In this document: positions 48,201 to 61,290 of the stretch, one piece after another
Numbering within the stretch: position 1 is the stretch's first letter
Layout: the number at the start of each line of letters is the position of its first letter
DNA from: Casuarius casuarius
Taxonomy: Eukaryota > Chordata > Aves > Casuariiformes > Casuariidae
Length of the DNA stretch: 64,000 bases
Assembly: GCA_003342895.1 (NCBI GenBank)
Contig: PTFA01000543.1
Location: forward strand, 73,811-137,810
Reading direction: 5' to 3'
Made by a program: the position numbers and the translations under genes
The notes under the pieces: model-generated
The model's database searches: none
What the model was told of the DNA's origin: nothing
The model's input: the letters and a program-made list of their open reading frames with translations, nothing else

Positions 48201-49554
48201 GTAATTAACACCACTTTTAAACTGAATTACCTTTGCAGTTGATCACGGCTGAACTAGAGTCTGAAATTAGATCCAAAGTGAAATTTCAGATACCCAAAGC
48301 AGTTACTGGGATATGTGTGTGTGTCAGACCTGAGCTGCCCTCCCTGTGTTAAACATGCATCTATATCTGAATTCACAGAAACTGATGGAGGTGGATCAAA
48401 AATCCATGCAAGGTTGACTCACTGAATAAGACTTGAGGTCCTTAAAAAAATCCTCTATTCTTGTTGGAAAACTTGAATAGTAGTCGAATTTTTGTTCCTA
48501 GGTATTCCCTCTGCTGGGTACGAAACTCCTTCAAATGGCATGTGACGATTCTGTTTTAAATTTACTGTTGGATAGCAAATGGGTAACTTTTTGTGAAATT
48601 CAGAGAGTGATTACAAAGTACAGAAAATGATACATGGGAGTCACTGATTTTATTGATATTTTTTAGCATTTAACAAAGAAAACTGCATATTTAACTTTTG
48701 TTTAATACACGGAAAGTTTGTTATCTATTATCCAGTGAAGCTTTATCAAGCTTTAACTATTTCAGATTACAGAGCTCCTTCCACCTCAGTGTCATATGGA
48801 GTTCAAATGTCCTGAATTTACTTTGGGATTCATATTAAACCTGAAACCATAAAACTTTAATTCACTGGGTAATTTTCTGCCCTTTTCTTCAGAACTTTTG
48901 CCTGATTTGGAGTAGCTTTATGGGTACTTTCTGGTTCTGTTGGTCTGCGAGAGCCTTGGCATAATCCTTTCGTGAAAAGACAGTAAGTTTCTGATTCAGG
49001 TCATCTGCCTCTTTGGAAGCCCATGTCAGTGTGGAGGAGTTTCTGAAGCAGAGCAGCTTGTGGGGCTGTCCTGGGAAGTTAGGTTTGTTGCTGTTCAAAA
49101 GTCAGCAAATTCTCATGTTGTCAGTCAGCGTGCCCATGGGTTTCACAGATCCTCCTCCACAGCAACCGCTGGAAACGTATCTTATTGAAGAAGAAACTAC
49201 CTTTCTGGAGCACAAAAAGGATTTTAAAGTCTTTTGTTCTTGTCCTGTCTCACAAGCCAGAACCTCGCAAGCAGAAGCCATGAGAGCATGAGCTGTAGGC
49301 AAGAGAGAGTGTTTGCTGGGAGCTTGTGAGACTGCATTGGAGCTGTGTGAGTTTAGTAAGGGCAGGCTGGGAGGCAGAGGGAGACAGCAGAATGGACATG
49401 GCTTGGGCGGTTAGGCATGACCTAAAGGGATCTCAGAATAATTTGTGAAGTTTTAGGCTCAGGAAACGGGGTGGGACTGAGCGAAACCGGGGCACTGAGA
49501 AGCTGAAGGCCAAGCTGTGCTAGTAGGCAGTTTTAGGGGTCTGTCACAGCCCAT
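45241..49554. other. Non-coding stretch, no gene seen
   Basis: AT-rich. A segment near 45970-46020 (GTGTAATTCCATTTACTCCA) recalls an old reptile/bird interspersed repeat, but weakly. A minus-strand frame at 48889-49302, interrupted by one stop, reads 135 codons of unfamiliar sequence and is treated as chance. No exon or RNA gene is recognised. Confidence 0.5.
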
Positions 49555-49890
49555 GCCATCCGAAGGAACTGCAGAGCGTGACCAGAAGAAATGCGCGGGA
49601 CCGTATGAGGTCCACACCCGAAAGCACTGCAGGTGAGCCTGGTGCTCCATGCTGAGGACATGCTTTCCTTGCACAGCCTTCTCTGAGGAAACCTCATGGC
49701 ATGTCTTGCTGTCCACATCTCTTACCATTTCAGAGAAGGGTGCACTAAGCACAGATCACCATCTTACTGAAGGCCATCACACGTGGGTGCTCAGCACGGG
49801 CCGGCCCGCAGCCTCCAGCAGCACAGGGCGTTCACAGGCACGCTCGGGCGACTGAAGGGCCGCACGTGGAGCGTGCGGTGGCAGTGGGAC
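49555..49890. promoter_or_regulatory. CpG-rich block (orphan)
   Basis: About 20 CpGs by eye, densest at 49795-49890, where CCGCACG and CGTGCGG form a perfect 7-bp hairpin around TGGAG. GC content is high and several antisense frames are open (for example minus 49459-49752 and 49791-50162), none recognised. Candidate orphan CpG island or enhancer. Confidence 0.4.
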
Positions 49891-52800
49891 GCTCCCTCCT
49901 GTTGTACAGCCCCCTGGCACTGGGCAGATGACTGCAGCACCTTTTTTGCGTCTGCTCTGAGTCTGTGAGAGCCCAAAAGGCCCCAGCATGTGCTGCTGTC
50001 ACTCCTGCCTTCTTGCAGTGGTCCTTCCTCTTCACCCTTATAGATGAGCAGGCCTCCAGGCGCTGACCTGCTCTCCTGGTTCTGTGTGCACTCAGTCTCA
50101 CTGCAAACCTGCTTTTCTTCTCTCTTTTTCCTCCTCAAAGTAAGGAGAAGCGACATCTCCACCGCTTCCTCCTCACCTCACTGTGGCAGCTGCCCACAGT
50201 CAAGGGAAGAGGAGGATGAAGGTCCTAGTGAGGGTCCATAGGTGGGAGGTGATCAAGAGCAGGGTTGTGAAAGAGGAGGGGAGGGAAGATGCTGCGTTGA
50301 ACACAGGAACTCCAGTAGTCATGGGTCCAACCAGCCTGAAAGGGAGGTGCAGCTAAAGAGCATTGCCCTTCCTGGAACCGGAGGCATGACCTGACCTCCC
50401 CCACCAAACCCAACATCTTGATCCAAAGTTTATTTTTCTTAAAGAAATGAGTATTACTGAAGACCAAACAAGCTACGTGTGTGTAGGGCCCAGCTTTTCT
50501 GCAGTGGGCAATGCAGTGAGTCATTATTTATACAGTCTAGTATATCAGTGAGCTGCCATTGGCAGTGCAATTTTTGCCATTTTTTCTGGGAAATCATGAG
50601 ATATTTCATGGTAAAAAGGCCCAAGTGGGCAAGAATGGTTAATTATAACTGAACAATGTAGCTTGGTAGGCACTGAGATAAGTCTGAGTTATTTCTTGGT
50701 TGTATGTTTGGTTTTCAATGCCATTTCAATATTTAAAAACAAAGCACAAGTCTTTTTCACCTGCTGGATTCTTTAAATAATGAAATATTCATTCTCAGTT
50801 TTCCAGGACATCCTGAGAAAGAGGCTAAAGAAAAAAAAAGGAACCCATGTGGATGGGAAAATGTACTTTCCTGAGATGATATGAGTTTTATCTAGCAGGG
50901 TGTATAATCAGTTAACGCCAAACTTCGAGTCAGTTACCTTAGAACATACTTCCTGAAATTCAGTCAGCATTATTAGATGTTAATTATATATTTAGGGTTT
51001 CAGCTGGAAGTAGTTAGCACCTGAGCAGGATTTTCTAGTTTCACAGATTAAGAGACAAATCACATTCTTTAGCTTGGAAAAATGATGGTTATATCAATCT
51101 GGCTGCCCTCTGTCTACAAAGTAGCTTGAAAGAATGAAGGTATACTGCAGTTTCCTGACTTCATTGCCAAAGTGAAAAATAGGTACACCTGCTGCTTAAC
51201 TTGCCTGTGTCCAAAAAATGTCACTAATCTAGCGTGTATGACCTGAAGCTGTCTGGCAAAGCTGCCACACGCAGTTGAGAGGCTGGTAGGACCAAGGCCC
51301 AGTTTCTCCTTCCTGCCAGTATATAGCTACATAAACAAGTTACCACATGGTAATTACAACAGTTTCCTCTTCCAGATGGCCAGCCCACCAACACAGTTCA
51401 CAAGCATCTTTTTCTATGTGCATACTTTCCACCTTGCAGATGTTAAAGGTACCTTACCCAGGCTGCAGCCTGGAATAAACAACCTGGTATGTGATGTGTG
51501 GTAAATGTGCTCCCATGCGCAACTAGCACGAAAAGACTGCCATATCCCAAGCACAACCCTCAGCCTGATCCTTGCTAACTTTCTGTGCAGTCTCCGTTGT
51601 ACTGAGGTTGTTCTGCTTGTGTTTGTGTGAGTGCTCACAGCCAGGACTAGCGGCTGCATACTCAGAAAAGGAAAATCAAATACAAAATTAACCATATACT
51701 AATTGATATTTGTATGTTTAGCCAAAACAGAAAATAACTTTCGTCTTGACCAGTCCTCTGTGGATAAATAATGAAATATGACTGTCAAGGAATTAGTTTT
51801 ATTAATACCCAAGAAAAGTCCTATCCTGAGGTCATTATTAGGCTCTCACTGTAAAAACCATCTTTTAATAGATTAGGGAAGTAGCCAAATCTTGTGTGAC
51901 TCTAACTACCTGCAGTATAGTGCACATATTGACCACCCTTCCCAAAACCGTTCCACTAATGCATACGCTCAGTTCTTGTTCTACGTTCTGCCGCGAAGGC
52001 AGATGGCATCGTTTCTGAAACGACAGCCTGACTTCCCCTTCAAGCCTTGCCATGGTGCATGGATTAGTTCAATTTCACATTCTCGGAGTATGAAAGTGAA
52101 ATGTTGTCTCTGAGAATGACCAACAGAGCAGCTTAGAAAATTCATTTATGCGATGTCCTCTTACAGCTTCCCCTGAGCTGCTTTAAGATAGAAAGATGCA
52201 CTAAAAAGCCATCCAAAAATATTTCTCAAGCTATATTCTGAAAGATTCATTAATATGGAGCCATGTTCAATTTCATTAAAGTCAGAGGAAGCTGTTTAAA
52301 AGCTTACCGTGTAATCTGGCTTGAAACTAAAAGCACTTGCCCGAATCCTGGGCAGGCTGAGGGCCTGCGTACTCCTTCCATTTTAAAGAGATACAGGGCT
52401 CTTTCCAATATGACTGTGGACACCCTTAAGACACAGTTGTGTCAAGTTCGGGAAGGAATTGTACAAACTAGCATGATATTCCTATGATTCTGCATTAAGC
52501 ATAGACAAGAACATGTGATATCGCTTGTGCTACTAAAAGAAGCCGTGAGGTCCACACATTTAAGAATAGCTTCTAAATTTGGATGCTACATTCCAGGGTT
52601 TGACTCGTCTTTTCAGAATCACTAAAAGCATATAATGCTGATTGAAGCTAAGTTGCTTTTGATTCTTAATGCTTCTCAAATCATCTCTCAAATTACTAAA
52701 CCTAGGCAAACAACTAGAGCTTGTTTTTCAAAATGAGACACAGAACTTTGCTTATAATAAAGTAATTTTCAAAACACAAGAAGTTTTGAAAAATCGTAAT

Positions 52801-55800
52801 AAAGCAGAAGAGTTTTAGGGGAGTAAATTTTATGAAACATGAAAAGGAGATTTGACTATGTTGCTATCTTTAAACATGATGAAAACATCTTCATTTCTGA
52901 ATCATTGTTGCTGAAACAAATCTCTGAGTGTGTGGCAAGAAACGTTCACAGCTTTGTTTTGTTAAAAACTAACTGAATATTTCATCGAGCTCTGCTGGTG
53001 TGATTCCATTCATATACACTTGAGAATGTTTTCAAACTTTGAAACAGTATGTTTGAAAGAACATGTACTTTTTTTTTATTATAGTAATTTGGTGACATCA
53101 TAGGCCTTGTTTTCAGTGTATTAGACTTTATGTGCCCATGAATTGTAGCTGTGAGTTGACCATCTGGAACAATAAGATACTCAACAACCATGTAATTTGT
53201 CTTTTGTCTGGCTTCTGGCATTGGATTTCTCTGGATTAGTTGCGAGCAAACATTGAAAGGAAGCTTTCCTTAAAGCTCTCTCCTTTCCCTGAGTTGGCAT
53301 CTTGTTAAGTTACAAATTTAAAAAGAGTTTAGTGGTGTTGAAAGCTTTTGCCAACAACATTTCTGTAAGACTTGATTTCATAAGAGAAAACATGTCCTTT
53401 TCTTTTTTCTCCCCTGCCTCCAAAGCAGAAATCCTTCACAGATTTAACGGCTTTGGAAGAAAGATGTTTTCCTGTGTTGAATCAAAACAGCTTGTGGCTG
53501 TTTGCCACTTACCTTAATAGAAGGGGCTGAGAGGAAATGTTTGAGTGTGCATCTCTCTGTCTTTCCTGTGAAAATAGGTTATCATCTTTAAGAAGCAGGC
53601 ATCTCCCTTTCCCTGAATAGTGCTGTATATCCCCCATGGAGGCCAGATCTGATCGAATGGAGGCACTGGCATAGGACTTTAATATGAGTCCCATGAGTTG
53701 ACTGAGTTTAATTGATCAGATGAGACATCAGAATTGGCTTTTGGTGGGATGTGGTCATTTAAAACCCAAATGGGAATTATCTACCTTACTGTCCTGGGCA
53801 AACTTCGAGGTTTGGATCAATCTGTTTTCTCCAAGTCCTACAGTGCTCGTCACCTGGATAAATATTCCATCATAGCTCCCAAAATAAGGTGCACTCATTA
53901 AGCAGCTGCCAAATTCTAGCCAGGAGATTTGCATTTTGCTGAGGAGAAAGTTATTTTAGTAAATGTAAGGCTATATTTTGATCTTGATTATACTTTAGAG
54001 GACAAAACTGACCATTAAGCTGATCTGGTCTGATGTCCTGCAAAACATAGACCAATGAAAGTAATTTAAACTGCAAGTATGACTTTCCAGGGAGACACTC
54101 AACTTTGATTTAAAGGCTTTAAAGTAATGAGAAATCCATGTCCTCTCTTGGTAAACTCTTCCATTTGATTTTCCAGTTAAAAACAGGTTCCTTATTTCCA
54201 GGCTTTTTTCCTTCTTCATTTTCCTGTCATTAAAATTTATAACATATCCATTTGTAAGATAGTTCAAACCTCAGCTGTCACATAACATTTTTAGGCTGGC
54301 TTCAGAGTCTGAAAAGAGATGTTTCAGTTGGGCAATCCCTCCCCAGCTAAAGCTGGCAGCACAGGTTTCCCAAAACAGTCAACAAATTTTGTCTACAGAA
54401 AAGCCAAATGTCACTTGAATATACTCCAAACCCATAACATAATACTGTTTTGTTTACATCCTTTCCTGAAAACTGAATAGCTTTTGTTTAAGCTAACATG
54501 TAAAATTGAAACAAAAGAACTATCTTCTATTTTTATAGGATAGAGCAAACAGGAAAGAATGGAAAAATACACAAATGATCATGTCATTTCAGCTGTGGTA
54601 ACCCTTTTTTTGCTTCTGTCATGTCATCTTGCCTTGCATGTAAGCTGCAATTACATTAAACTAAGACCAATTGTGTCTAACCTTTGTCTAGGCTGGCTTT
54701 TGTTGCTTCTTTTCAGGTCTAATGAAGTCCAGCTGAGTCCAAAAGCTTGTCTATCTTTTTCAGCAGAGTATCAGCTGCTATAAATAAAGCCACTACTCTT
54801 CCTCACAACTATGACATAGAAATAAATGGCAGGAAATGATCATCTGAAGTGAAGGTGGTGCTAATGAAGTCACTCAAGCCAGTAAAGTAAGTGAAAGACA
54901 AACTGAGAGTATTTTTTTTTCTTAAGGTGTTTTAAAAAATAATCTCAGGCTTGGAAAACTTAGGTTAACTCATGTCTAATATTTTCCATATAAAATCCTC
55001 TCTGCACCTCTGCTTGTAGATGAACACATGGGTATAGTTTCAAGTTTATCACAAAAGAGCCTCTTTTAAGACAGTTTATTTTGTTAATTAGTCTATTAAT
55101 GTCAAGACTGTAAACCCAATTCACTGTTTTGTTACTTCTGTCTTTTGTCTATGTCATTCACTGATTTCACCAATATAATTCTTTTGAAAAAAGAGAATTG
55201 AGGATACAGACCTGGACTGGAACTGAAGATGAACTCTAAACTTTTCAAAGTTAATGTTTTTAAAGAGATTTGGCATATTCATCATCACCTAGAGTCTTGA
55301 AAATAATTTGGCTCTTCTGAAGTTAATGGGCAAGAAGTAGATACCACTGGATGAAATTCCGTAGTGTGCTTTACATAGAAACATGAAGTACAGTATGGTC
55401 ATGTTTTATCTTCTATTCAGACAAAAAATAATAAGAAAGTGACAAGAAATATTCAGAGGAACTCAGGCTTTCAGCAAGAGTTCACTACAGTTTTCTCTGA
55501 AGAGTGTATATAATTCACAAATCCTTTTGCACATCATAGCCTGACCTTTTTTTTTCTTTTTAAAAGTGCTCTGTATGGCATTCCTTACTGACTTCTACTG
55601 GAATTAGTTGGGGCTGCATTAAATTGATGGGTAGAAAATTGACAAATATTTCTGTGGTTGCCACAAGCCACTGGTGGCAGCAGGGGGAACCCAGCCCTGA
55701 ACCCTTTACCACTGTTCACGGGCACGAAAGCTGGAAGTCACTGAAGTTGTAGAGAGTGCAAAATGTGGACACTTATCTCAGGTCTTAGTTATGCCTTTGT

Positions 55801-55899
55801 TTCCTCTTGGTTTCCTCTTTGTAGGTAATATGGAAATGGCATGAGGTTATAAAGTCATAGCACGCATTATGTTTGGGATCATAAAAGTACAGGGACAAG
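49891..55899. other. Non-coding stretch, no gene seen
   Basis: Six kilobases that become AT-rich after about 50400. The frame at 54559-54783 (74 codons) begins with a hydrophobic segment that mimics a signal peptide but has no recognisable family. The minus frame at 52982-53221 is also unrecognised. A motif-bearing part at 53700-53990 is noted in the findings. Confidence 0.5.
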
Positions 55900-56053
55900 G
55901 AACTGTATGCATTTCCTGTCTATGAAAATCAGGCCATTTTGTGTTGGACTGAATTTTCAAGAGACATTCAATTTTTGACCTTGCAGGATAATTATAATTC
56001 CAGTTGAAATCAATGGGAGATGCAGGTGCTTAGTATCTCAGAAACATGGCCTC
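55900..56053 (+). repeat. Probable fragment of an old sauropsid interspersed repeat
   Basis: The segment contains GAAAATCAGGCC, ATTTTCAAGAG, CCTTGCAGGAT and GTTGAAATCAATGGGAGATG, then GGTGCTTAGTATCTCAG. These match, with decay, a repeat family whose 'CAATGGGAG...GTGCTCAGCACCT' and 'AAAATCAGGCC' phrases are common in turtle, crocodilian and bird DNA. I cannot give the family name with certainty. Confidence 0.4.
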
Positions 56054-58058
56054 AAAAACGTCAAAAATAGAGCTGAGGGGAAAAAATTCCCCTCCCACTG
56101 AGAGATTTGTTTCAACCTGCATACTAAGGAATTTCTCAGAAGGCACAAAGAAAAAACAATACTTTGAAAGCTTGTCGTGTAAGGACCTGAATTGTGCTAG
56201 TTCTGCTTAATTTATAGGCCCTGTTTTTGCTAAGTGTAAGCATATTTGCCAAGATATATTCAATTATTTCTTCTTTGTTTCTCTCCATGGCACAATATAA
56301 AACTTGTCACTTGAGCAAAATCAGATGTGATATTTCACTGTTTCCAAGGAATACTTATCTTTATTTACATAAAGCTTATTCACATTGTTCAGGTAGTGTG
56401 CACAAAATATGATACTTTCCCAGCAGCTGACAGCCTTACTTAAGAAGAAAAAGAAACTTCAGTATTTTAATGCTGCTAATGTTTACTGTGGGACTGCAGT
56501 AGTGTTGCATTTTCTCACTGCTGGTTATAAAGATAGTAATTAAGTGGATGTTCACTGCAGTTAACCTAGTAAGGCAGAAGCACTATTGATCATGTTTCTT
56601 AGCAGCTTGAGTAGGGGCGTATGAACTGAAAAAAATTTTTTGAAATCATACAGTAGTTGTTTTGTTCAGGCTTATCATGTTGTAAAATAGCTGACAACAT
56701 AGTAGGTAGCTGGGTAGCTCATGTCACGCAATACAATTCTGTTTTTTACTTCATAATTGTCATATAACCATAGTGTATTCTTAATGTAACTGAGTAGCCA
56801 GTGAAGGACCTGACTGCCACCAGGTTGCTGCAGGTAGTGAATGTTTTGCTTGACGAAATAATTGTTAGTTCAGCTTTCTTCAAGGAGTTGTGAAAAAGTG
56901 GACGTACAATTCAGAAGGCAGCAATATTTGTCTAATGCACATCCTGACACACTGTTATTTCAGGATGATAGTCTCTCTTTTTTTTTCCACAGATGTGATC
57001 AGTTTGCAAAATAAGTAACGAACTCTCACTGTTAAAAATGGAAATTACCGATAGGACTTTCGGGGCAGTTCAGTGGGTTTAGTACCTTGTTCCCATTGGA
57101 TTTCAATGGGATTTGGGTAAGTTATTTCTCTTCAGATCCTGGCTGGAGACATGGCAGAGTATGTTCCTGGTGATAAGCAGTCAACTGCGTTCCCTTTACA
57201 GAGCGGTGGTGCTTGCAGTTTGCAACCTTAGTCAGCTGTAGAAGTTGAATGCTCTTTTTTTCTTTTTTAATGTAACTTCTAAAAAATTGCTGGAATCCAC
57301 TATAGTAGTTAGCGTTTGAAAGTAATACAGAAGAAAATATGGCTTGGAGTAATTAAAATGAAGAATCCAAACCTGTCTGAGTCTGATTCAGCATCACTGT
57401 TTTGAGAGACAAAAATGTGCATGGTGAAGTATTAGCCAGTTATATAGCTTTGAAGAATGATTTCTGCCTTTTTGTCTATATCTTACTCCAGGAGAATAGC
57501 TTATAATACAACACACACCAAGGGAAATGACACTAGCATTCTTGTATTCTGTGGGCCAAAACAAGGTATATGGATATAAAGTCAAATGTTAAATACACCC
57601 AGATAGTAGGTTTTTTTCAGGATATGCCCAAATTGTAAGTTCTCTTCCAGAATATGCCCCGCATTTTCTTCCTCCAAAGTGCAAGTAGGCACCTAAAGAT
57701 AGGGTCTCTGGTCACAACTCCAGAAAATTTGTTAAGCTTTAGTTTGCAAACTCATTTTACTTTTGTGCTAATCTAAAACTGAACAAATTGACATTTCTTT
57801 CAGGCAGCCGAATGTCCATGTGTGTTGTGGGAAATGTGGAAATCACCCCTGTTCCTCACTGAACTCAGTCTGTCCTGGGCTGGATTAGAGGAAACAAAGC
57901 TCAGATGAAAAACCTGGAGTTTGCTGTCCATATTAGCTTTATCCAGATAAATGGACAATTATGGGGGAAGTTGGACACTTAGAAAATCAATTTCTGGTGG
58001 GAAGAGTATCTATCTCATGTATTTCTACAGAACCCAGTGATTTCCACACACAGACTTG
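56054..58058. other. Non-coding AT-rich stretch
   Basis: No exon or RNA gene recognised. It contains the CCCATTG/CAATGGG hairpin described separately, plus T-rich tracts near 56975-56990 and 57256-57270. Confidence 0.5.
57060..57125. repeat. CCCATTG-CAATGGG hairpin, probable repeat remnant
   Basis: TCCCATTG (57091-57098), a 5-nt loop GATTT, then CAATGGGA (57104-57111), an exact 8-bp inverted repeat. The centre 'CCCATTGACTTCAATGGG' is the hallmark of a palindromic interspersed repeat seen widely in reptile DNA, and this copy differs only in the loop. It lies about 1.1 kb from the related fragment at 55900-56053. Confidence 0.45.
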
Positions 58059-58098
58059 GATTAATCAATTAATAATCAATTTAATAAATTAATCATTT
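58059..58098. promoter_or_regulatory. Dense TAAT/ATTA cluster
   Basis: Forty bases that are almost all A/T, built from ATTAATC, AATTAAT, AATAATC, AATTTAAT and AAATTAATC words. GATTAAT and ATTAATC lie inverted at the two ends. TAAT is the homeodomain core, so this could be a homotypic binding cluster. It could equally be a degenerate AT repeat with a unit near 12-13 bp. Confidence 0.35.
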
Positions 58099-61000
58099 AG
58101 AGGCAAATCTTCACTACAGTCCTTTCTGCCTTATCACCTGTCTCTTTGCCTACCTGCTCCTCCAGCTTTACTCACATTGTTCTGTGGCAAGAAGAGGAAG
58201 CAATGACTTTCCTGCTCCTGAACTTGAGCTTTTGTGCATATTGTCCAGGGCTTAGGACTCTCGTCAGCTGGCTTTTCACTCCCGTCATGTCTTTGTCGGA
58301 AGATTAGCTGCTTCGTCCCCAGCTGACCCACGCCATAAGCAGGTCATGTAACGTCAAGTGCTCTGTTGTGTTGTGCTCTCCCTAGAGCTTCTGGGATTCA
58401 GGGGAGACTTAGGACAGACATGAAACATACTGGATTATACAGAGTGTTTTCTTTAGGTCTGTGGGGAGATTTTGACCACGAAGTGTGTAAGAGGAAGAAA
58501 ATAATAGGAACACAAAAGAAAGATCAACACCCTTTTAAATATCACATTGTGCTTAGCAAAACAAATACATTTTTAAAAGCAACAGTTAATTTTATCTCAG
58601 ATCTTACCATGCTCTGGGAAGGACAAAGTGTTTAGCACCTGCTTTGTTTCTTTTTTGTTGTTGTTTAACATTCCCACCTCAGTTATACTTGAAAATATGT
58701 TATGGAGCAGGCACTTCAGAGGTAATCCTGCCCAAATGCTAACCTTTTAATCTGTTGGCATGTATTTGTTGTTCTTCACTAAGTCATGCTTGAACTCATC
58801 ATCCCTGAATTAGCTCCTTCTTTTATTCTTCATATTTTTTTCCCTTGGCCCCATTTATATTTTTGTAAATAAAGCATGAAAGAACGCTTCTCCCCCTCTT
58901 TCCCTGTTTGTGTGTGCAAATGTTTTCAAAAGCAGGTTCTCCACCTTGTGCTGCACTTAAATGTTTGTTTATTTAAGGCTGGCATTGAAAGGGGGAGAAA
59001 GATTTGTCTTTAGGACTAATTCATGTGTAGCAATGCTACAGCAAGTCTTAGATAAAGGCCAAGGGTTATAAAAAGCATATTCCTTCTCCATATAATGGAG
59101 ACATTGGTTATTTTCTAGATCTTTATTTTCTGCTTAGTCAAAAGGGAAATTGGTTTGATCTATAGAATGGTCATCTCTAGTTTAAAAGGCAGAAGCAGGC
59201 CTTTTTTCCTCATTTTGCAGTACCCTGGTAGTTGACTAAGAAACTGATGTATCTCCCATTCATGACAAAGATCATTTCTGTGACCTCTGCTTCTCTTTTT
59301 CAATTCTTCGCCTAGATTCCTTGCCTTGTCCCATAACCCAGAAATGCTGGGTAGTGTAAGAGCAGGCATTTGAATAGGCAAATCAAAGGGCAGGAAGGCA
59401 GAGCTAATGCTGCTGGCAGAGTGTATGAGAGGAGGGAAGCTGGGCCACAGAAGAACTGTGATTCTCAAAAGTTAGAAGACTTTTTTTTCCCATCTATGTC
59501 AAAGCTTTTGAGATACAGGTATTTTCATGTGAATGAGATTACTGTAAACAAAGACCCCAGCCCTGCTCTACTGTAAATGAAGACTCTAGCTCTGCACTAT
59601 CATGCCTTGTCATCAGGTTTATTGAGCACCCGGGTCTCTCTCCCTTTAAAAGTAAATGTGTTATGGATTCTTAGCTATGATGTGGACAGGAGTGAAAAAG
59701 ATGAAACCACAAGGGCAAATATTGAACCATGGTAAGTAAATAGCTGGAGGTTCTTAGTTATTATTTCAATATTTAAGTGGAACCTTCAATCTTACACTTT
59801 GGAGTCAGGTTTTGAGGCAGAATATAAGCTACAAGAACATTTGGTGTTCTCATAAATATTACTAAAATAAAGTGCTGATCATTATATTTGCTAATATTAC
59901 TCTTCACAGTTAGTACTGCATGAACACTACTTTCTGATACCAAAGGAATCGTCCTTTTTGAATGCTGGCATTTGCTTTTGAGGAATCCTACCTGCTGAAC
60001 CACATGGAGTGAGATATAGAGCAACCAGCGTCATGGTTGTTCCCTATCACCCTTTCTTAAGTGAACTCTGCTGAAAACAGCGCTTTTTAAAGCAGTGCTA
60101 TTTCTCTTTTTCAGTTTAAAACAGGTAACGTGAATTTCTGATACGAAATTTTATTGATAGGTTTCTTTGGACTGCATGAAATATTGGGAGATAGTTTACT
60201 GGAAAACGTGGAAATAGAGCTTGTTCTTTGTGCACCATGCTGGTAGTGTCTGGTGCATTCACTATGCTCTTCAGGAGCAATGGGGCTGACAAGGACAACG
60301 ATGAGACTAGAAGGGCCAGGAAACAGCGTCCATGCAGGAGGTAGGATTTCACCTCTCAGAAGTGTGCATTAGTACTGGTGAAGAATAGCCATAAAAACTG
60401 TTATTCTGAGGGGAGAAAAAGTACATCTGGAGGCTCTTGCAAAAAGTAAAGAAATGAAAAATCTCAGCTGTAATACTTACACACTTCTGAGAATAGCCTA
60501 TGGAGCCATGGAGATGTTTTGCAAGTTTTGTGTTTTCTTTACAAAGGGGTCTAGTAGGTACAGACAACCTTCCCCTTCCCTGGGGAAGGCGGTGGTGTGG
60601 GTGGTGTTGAGGGCAGTGGGGCTCTCCATCCTATTGGGAGAGATGATGTGTGATGAATATGTGCATGGGGAGATACTCCTTGATCTCCTTGATTTCTGTG
60701 AAAAGACTGTAGTTTAATGATAGATAAATTTGATTTCCTAACAGTATTGAATAATGCTTAAAAACCTTTAAAAATCTTGGCTGACACCAAACATATATGC
60801 CAGGTTATTACTGAAATTCAGCTTCATTTTTGGGATATATTTTAATCATCAAGGAGTATCTGGAGAAGTTCTACACTTCTGACGACATGAAAAAGTTTGT
60901 GCTTTCACAGAAGTTTTCATTGAGTTTTAGATTTTGGGAATATGTAATATGGTATAAGCTATTTTAGTGTCAGCATATCAGTTCCACTTTTGCTATCAGG

Positions 61001-61290
61001 TAACAAAACAGCAGTGTTACTTGGAGCTGCTGGTTTAAATGGCAAAGCTCTACTCAGCTGAACACAGAAAAGTCACTTCTGAATTCATGGCTTTCACCTA
61101 GCCACTTTCAATAGTACAGAGTTCAAGGAGAGCTATAATTGATGCAGTTTATATCCTTCACATTTCAGCCATGTGTTTCTGAATTTCCCTTCTGAGTTCA
61201 CTCATGCCTATTCTATTTCATATACATTTCTGGTATGGGGATTGGAACAACAGCAACTTCCTTCTGACATAGTTGTTGAATATATCGGAA
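58099..61290. other. Non-coding AT-rich stretch
   Basis: No gene or transposon recognised. A small perfect hairpin lies at 60568-60589 (CCTTCCCC, 6-nt loop, GGGGAAGG). Confidence 0.5.
60568..60589. repeat. 8-bp GC-rich hairpin
   Basis: CCTTCCCC, loop TTCCCT, GGGGAAGG: exact arms. The stem is followed by GGCGGTGGTGTGGGTGG. Too short to assign a role. No T-run follows that would suggest an RNA polymerase III terminator. Confidence 0.7.

Noticed and set aside
48889..49302. Minus-strand frame of about 135 codons broken by one stop, considered as a processed pseudogene
   Set aside because: I could not match it to any protein. One broken frame of this length is expected by chance in 64 kb.
52479..52492. 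TTCCTATGATTCTG, resembling the octamer tail of chicken CR1 elements
   Set aside because: Only one and a half units with no upstream CR1 3' UTR similarity. Too short to support.
52982..53221. Minus-strand 79-codon frame considered as a retrocopy
   Set aside because: No family recognised. The T-run inside it breaks any processed-copy interpretation.
54559..54783. 74-codon frame with a hydrophobic start resembling a signal peptide
   Set aside because: AT-rich DNA readily encodes Leu/Phe/Val stretches, and there is no further support for a small secreted protein.
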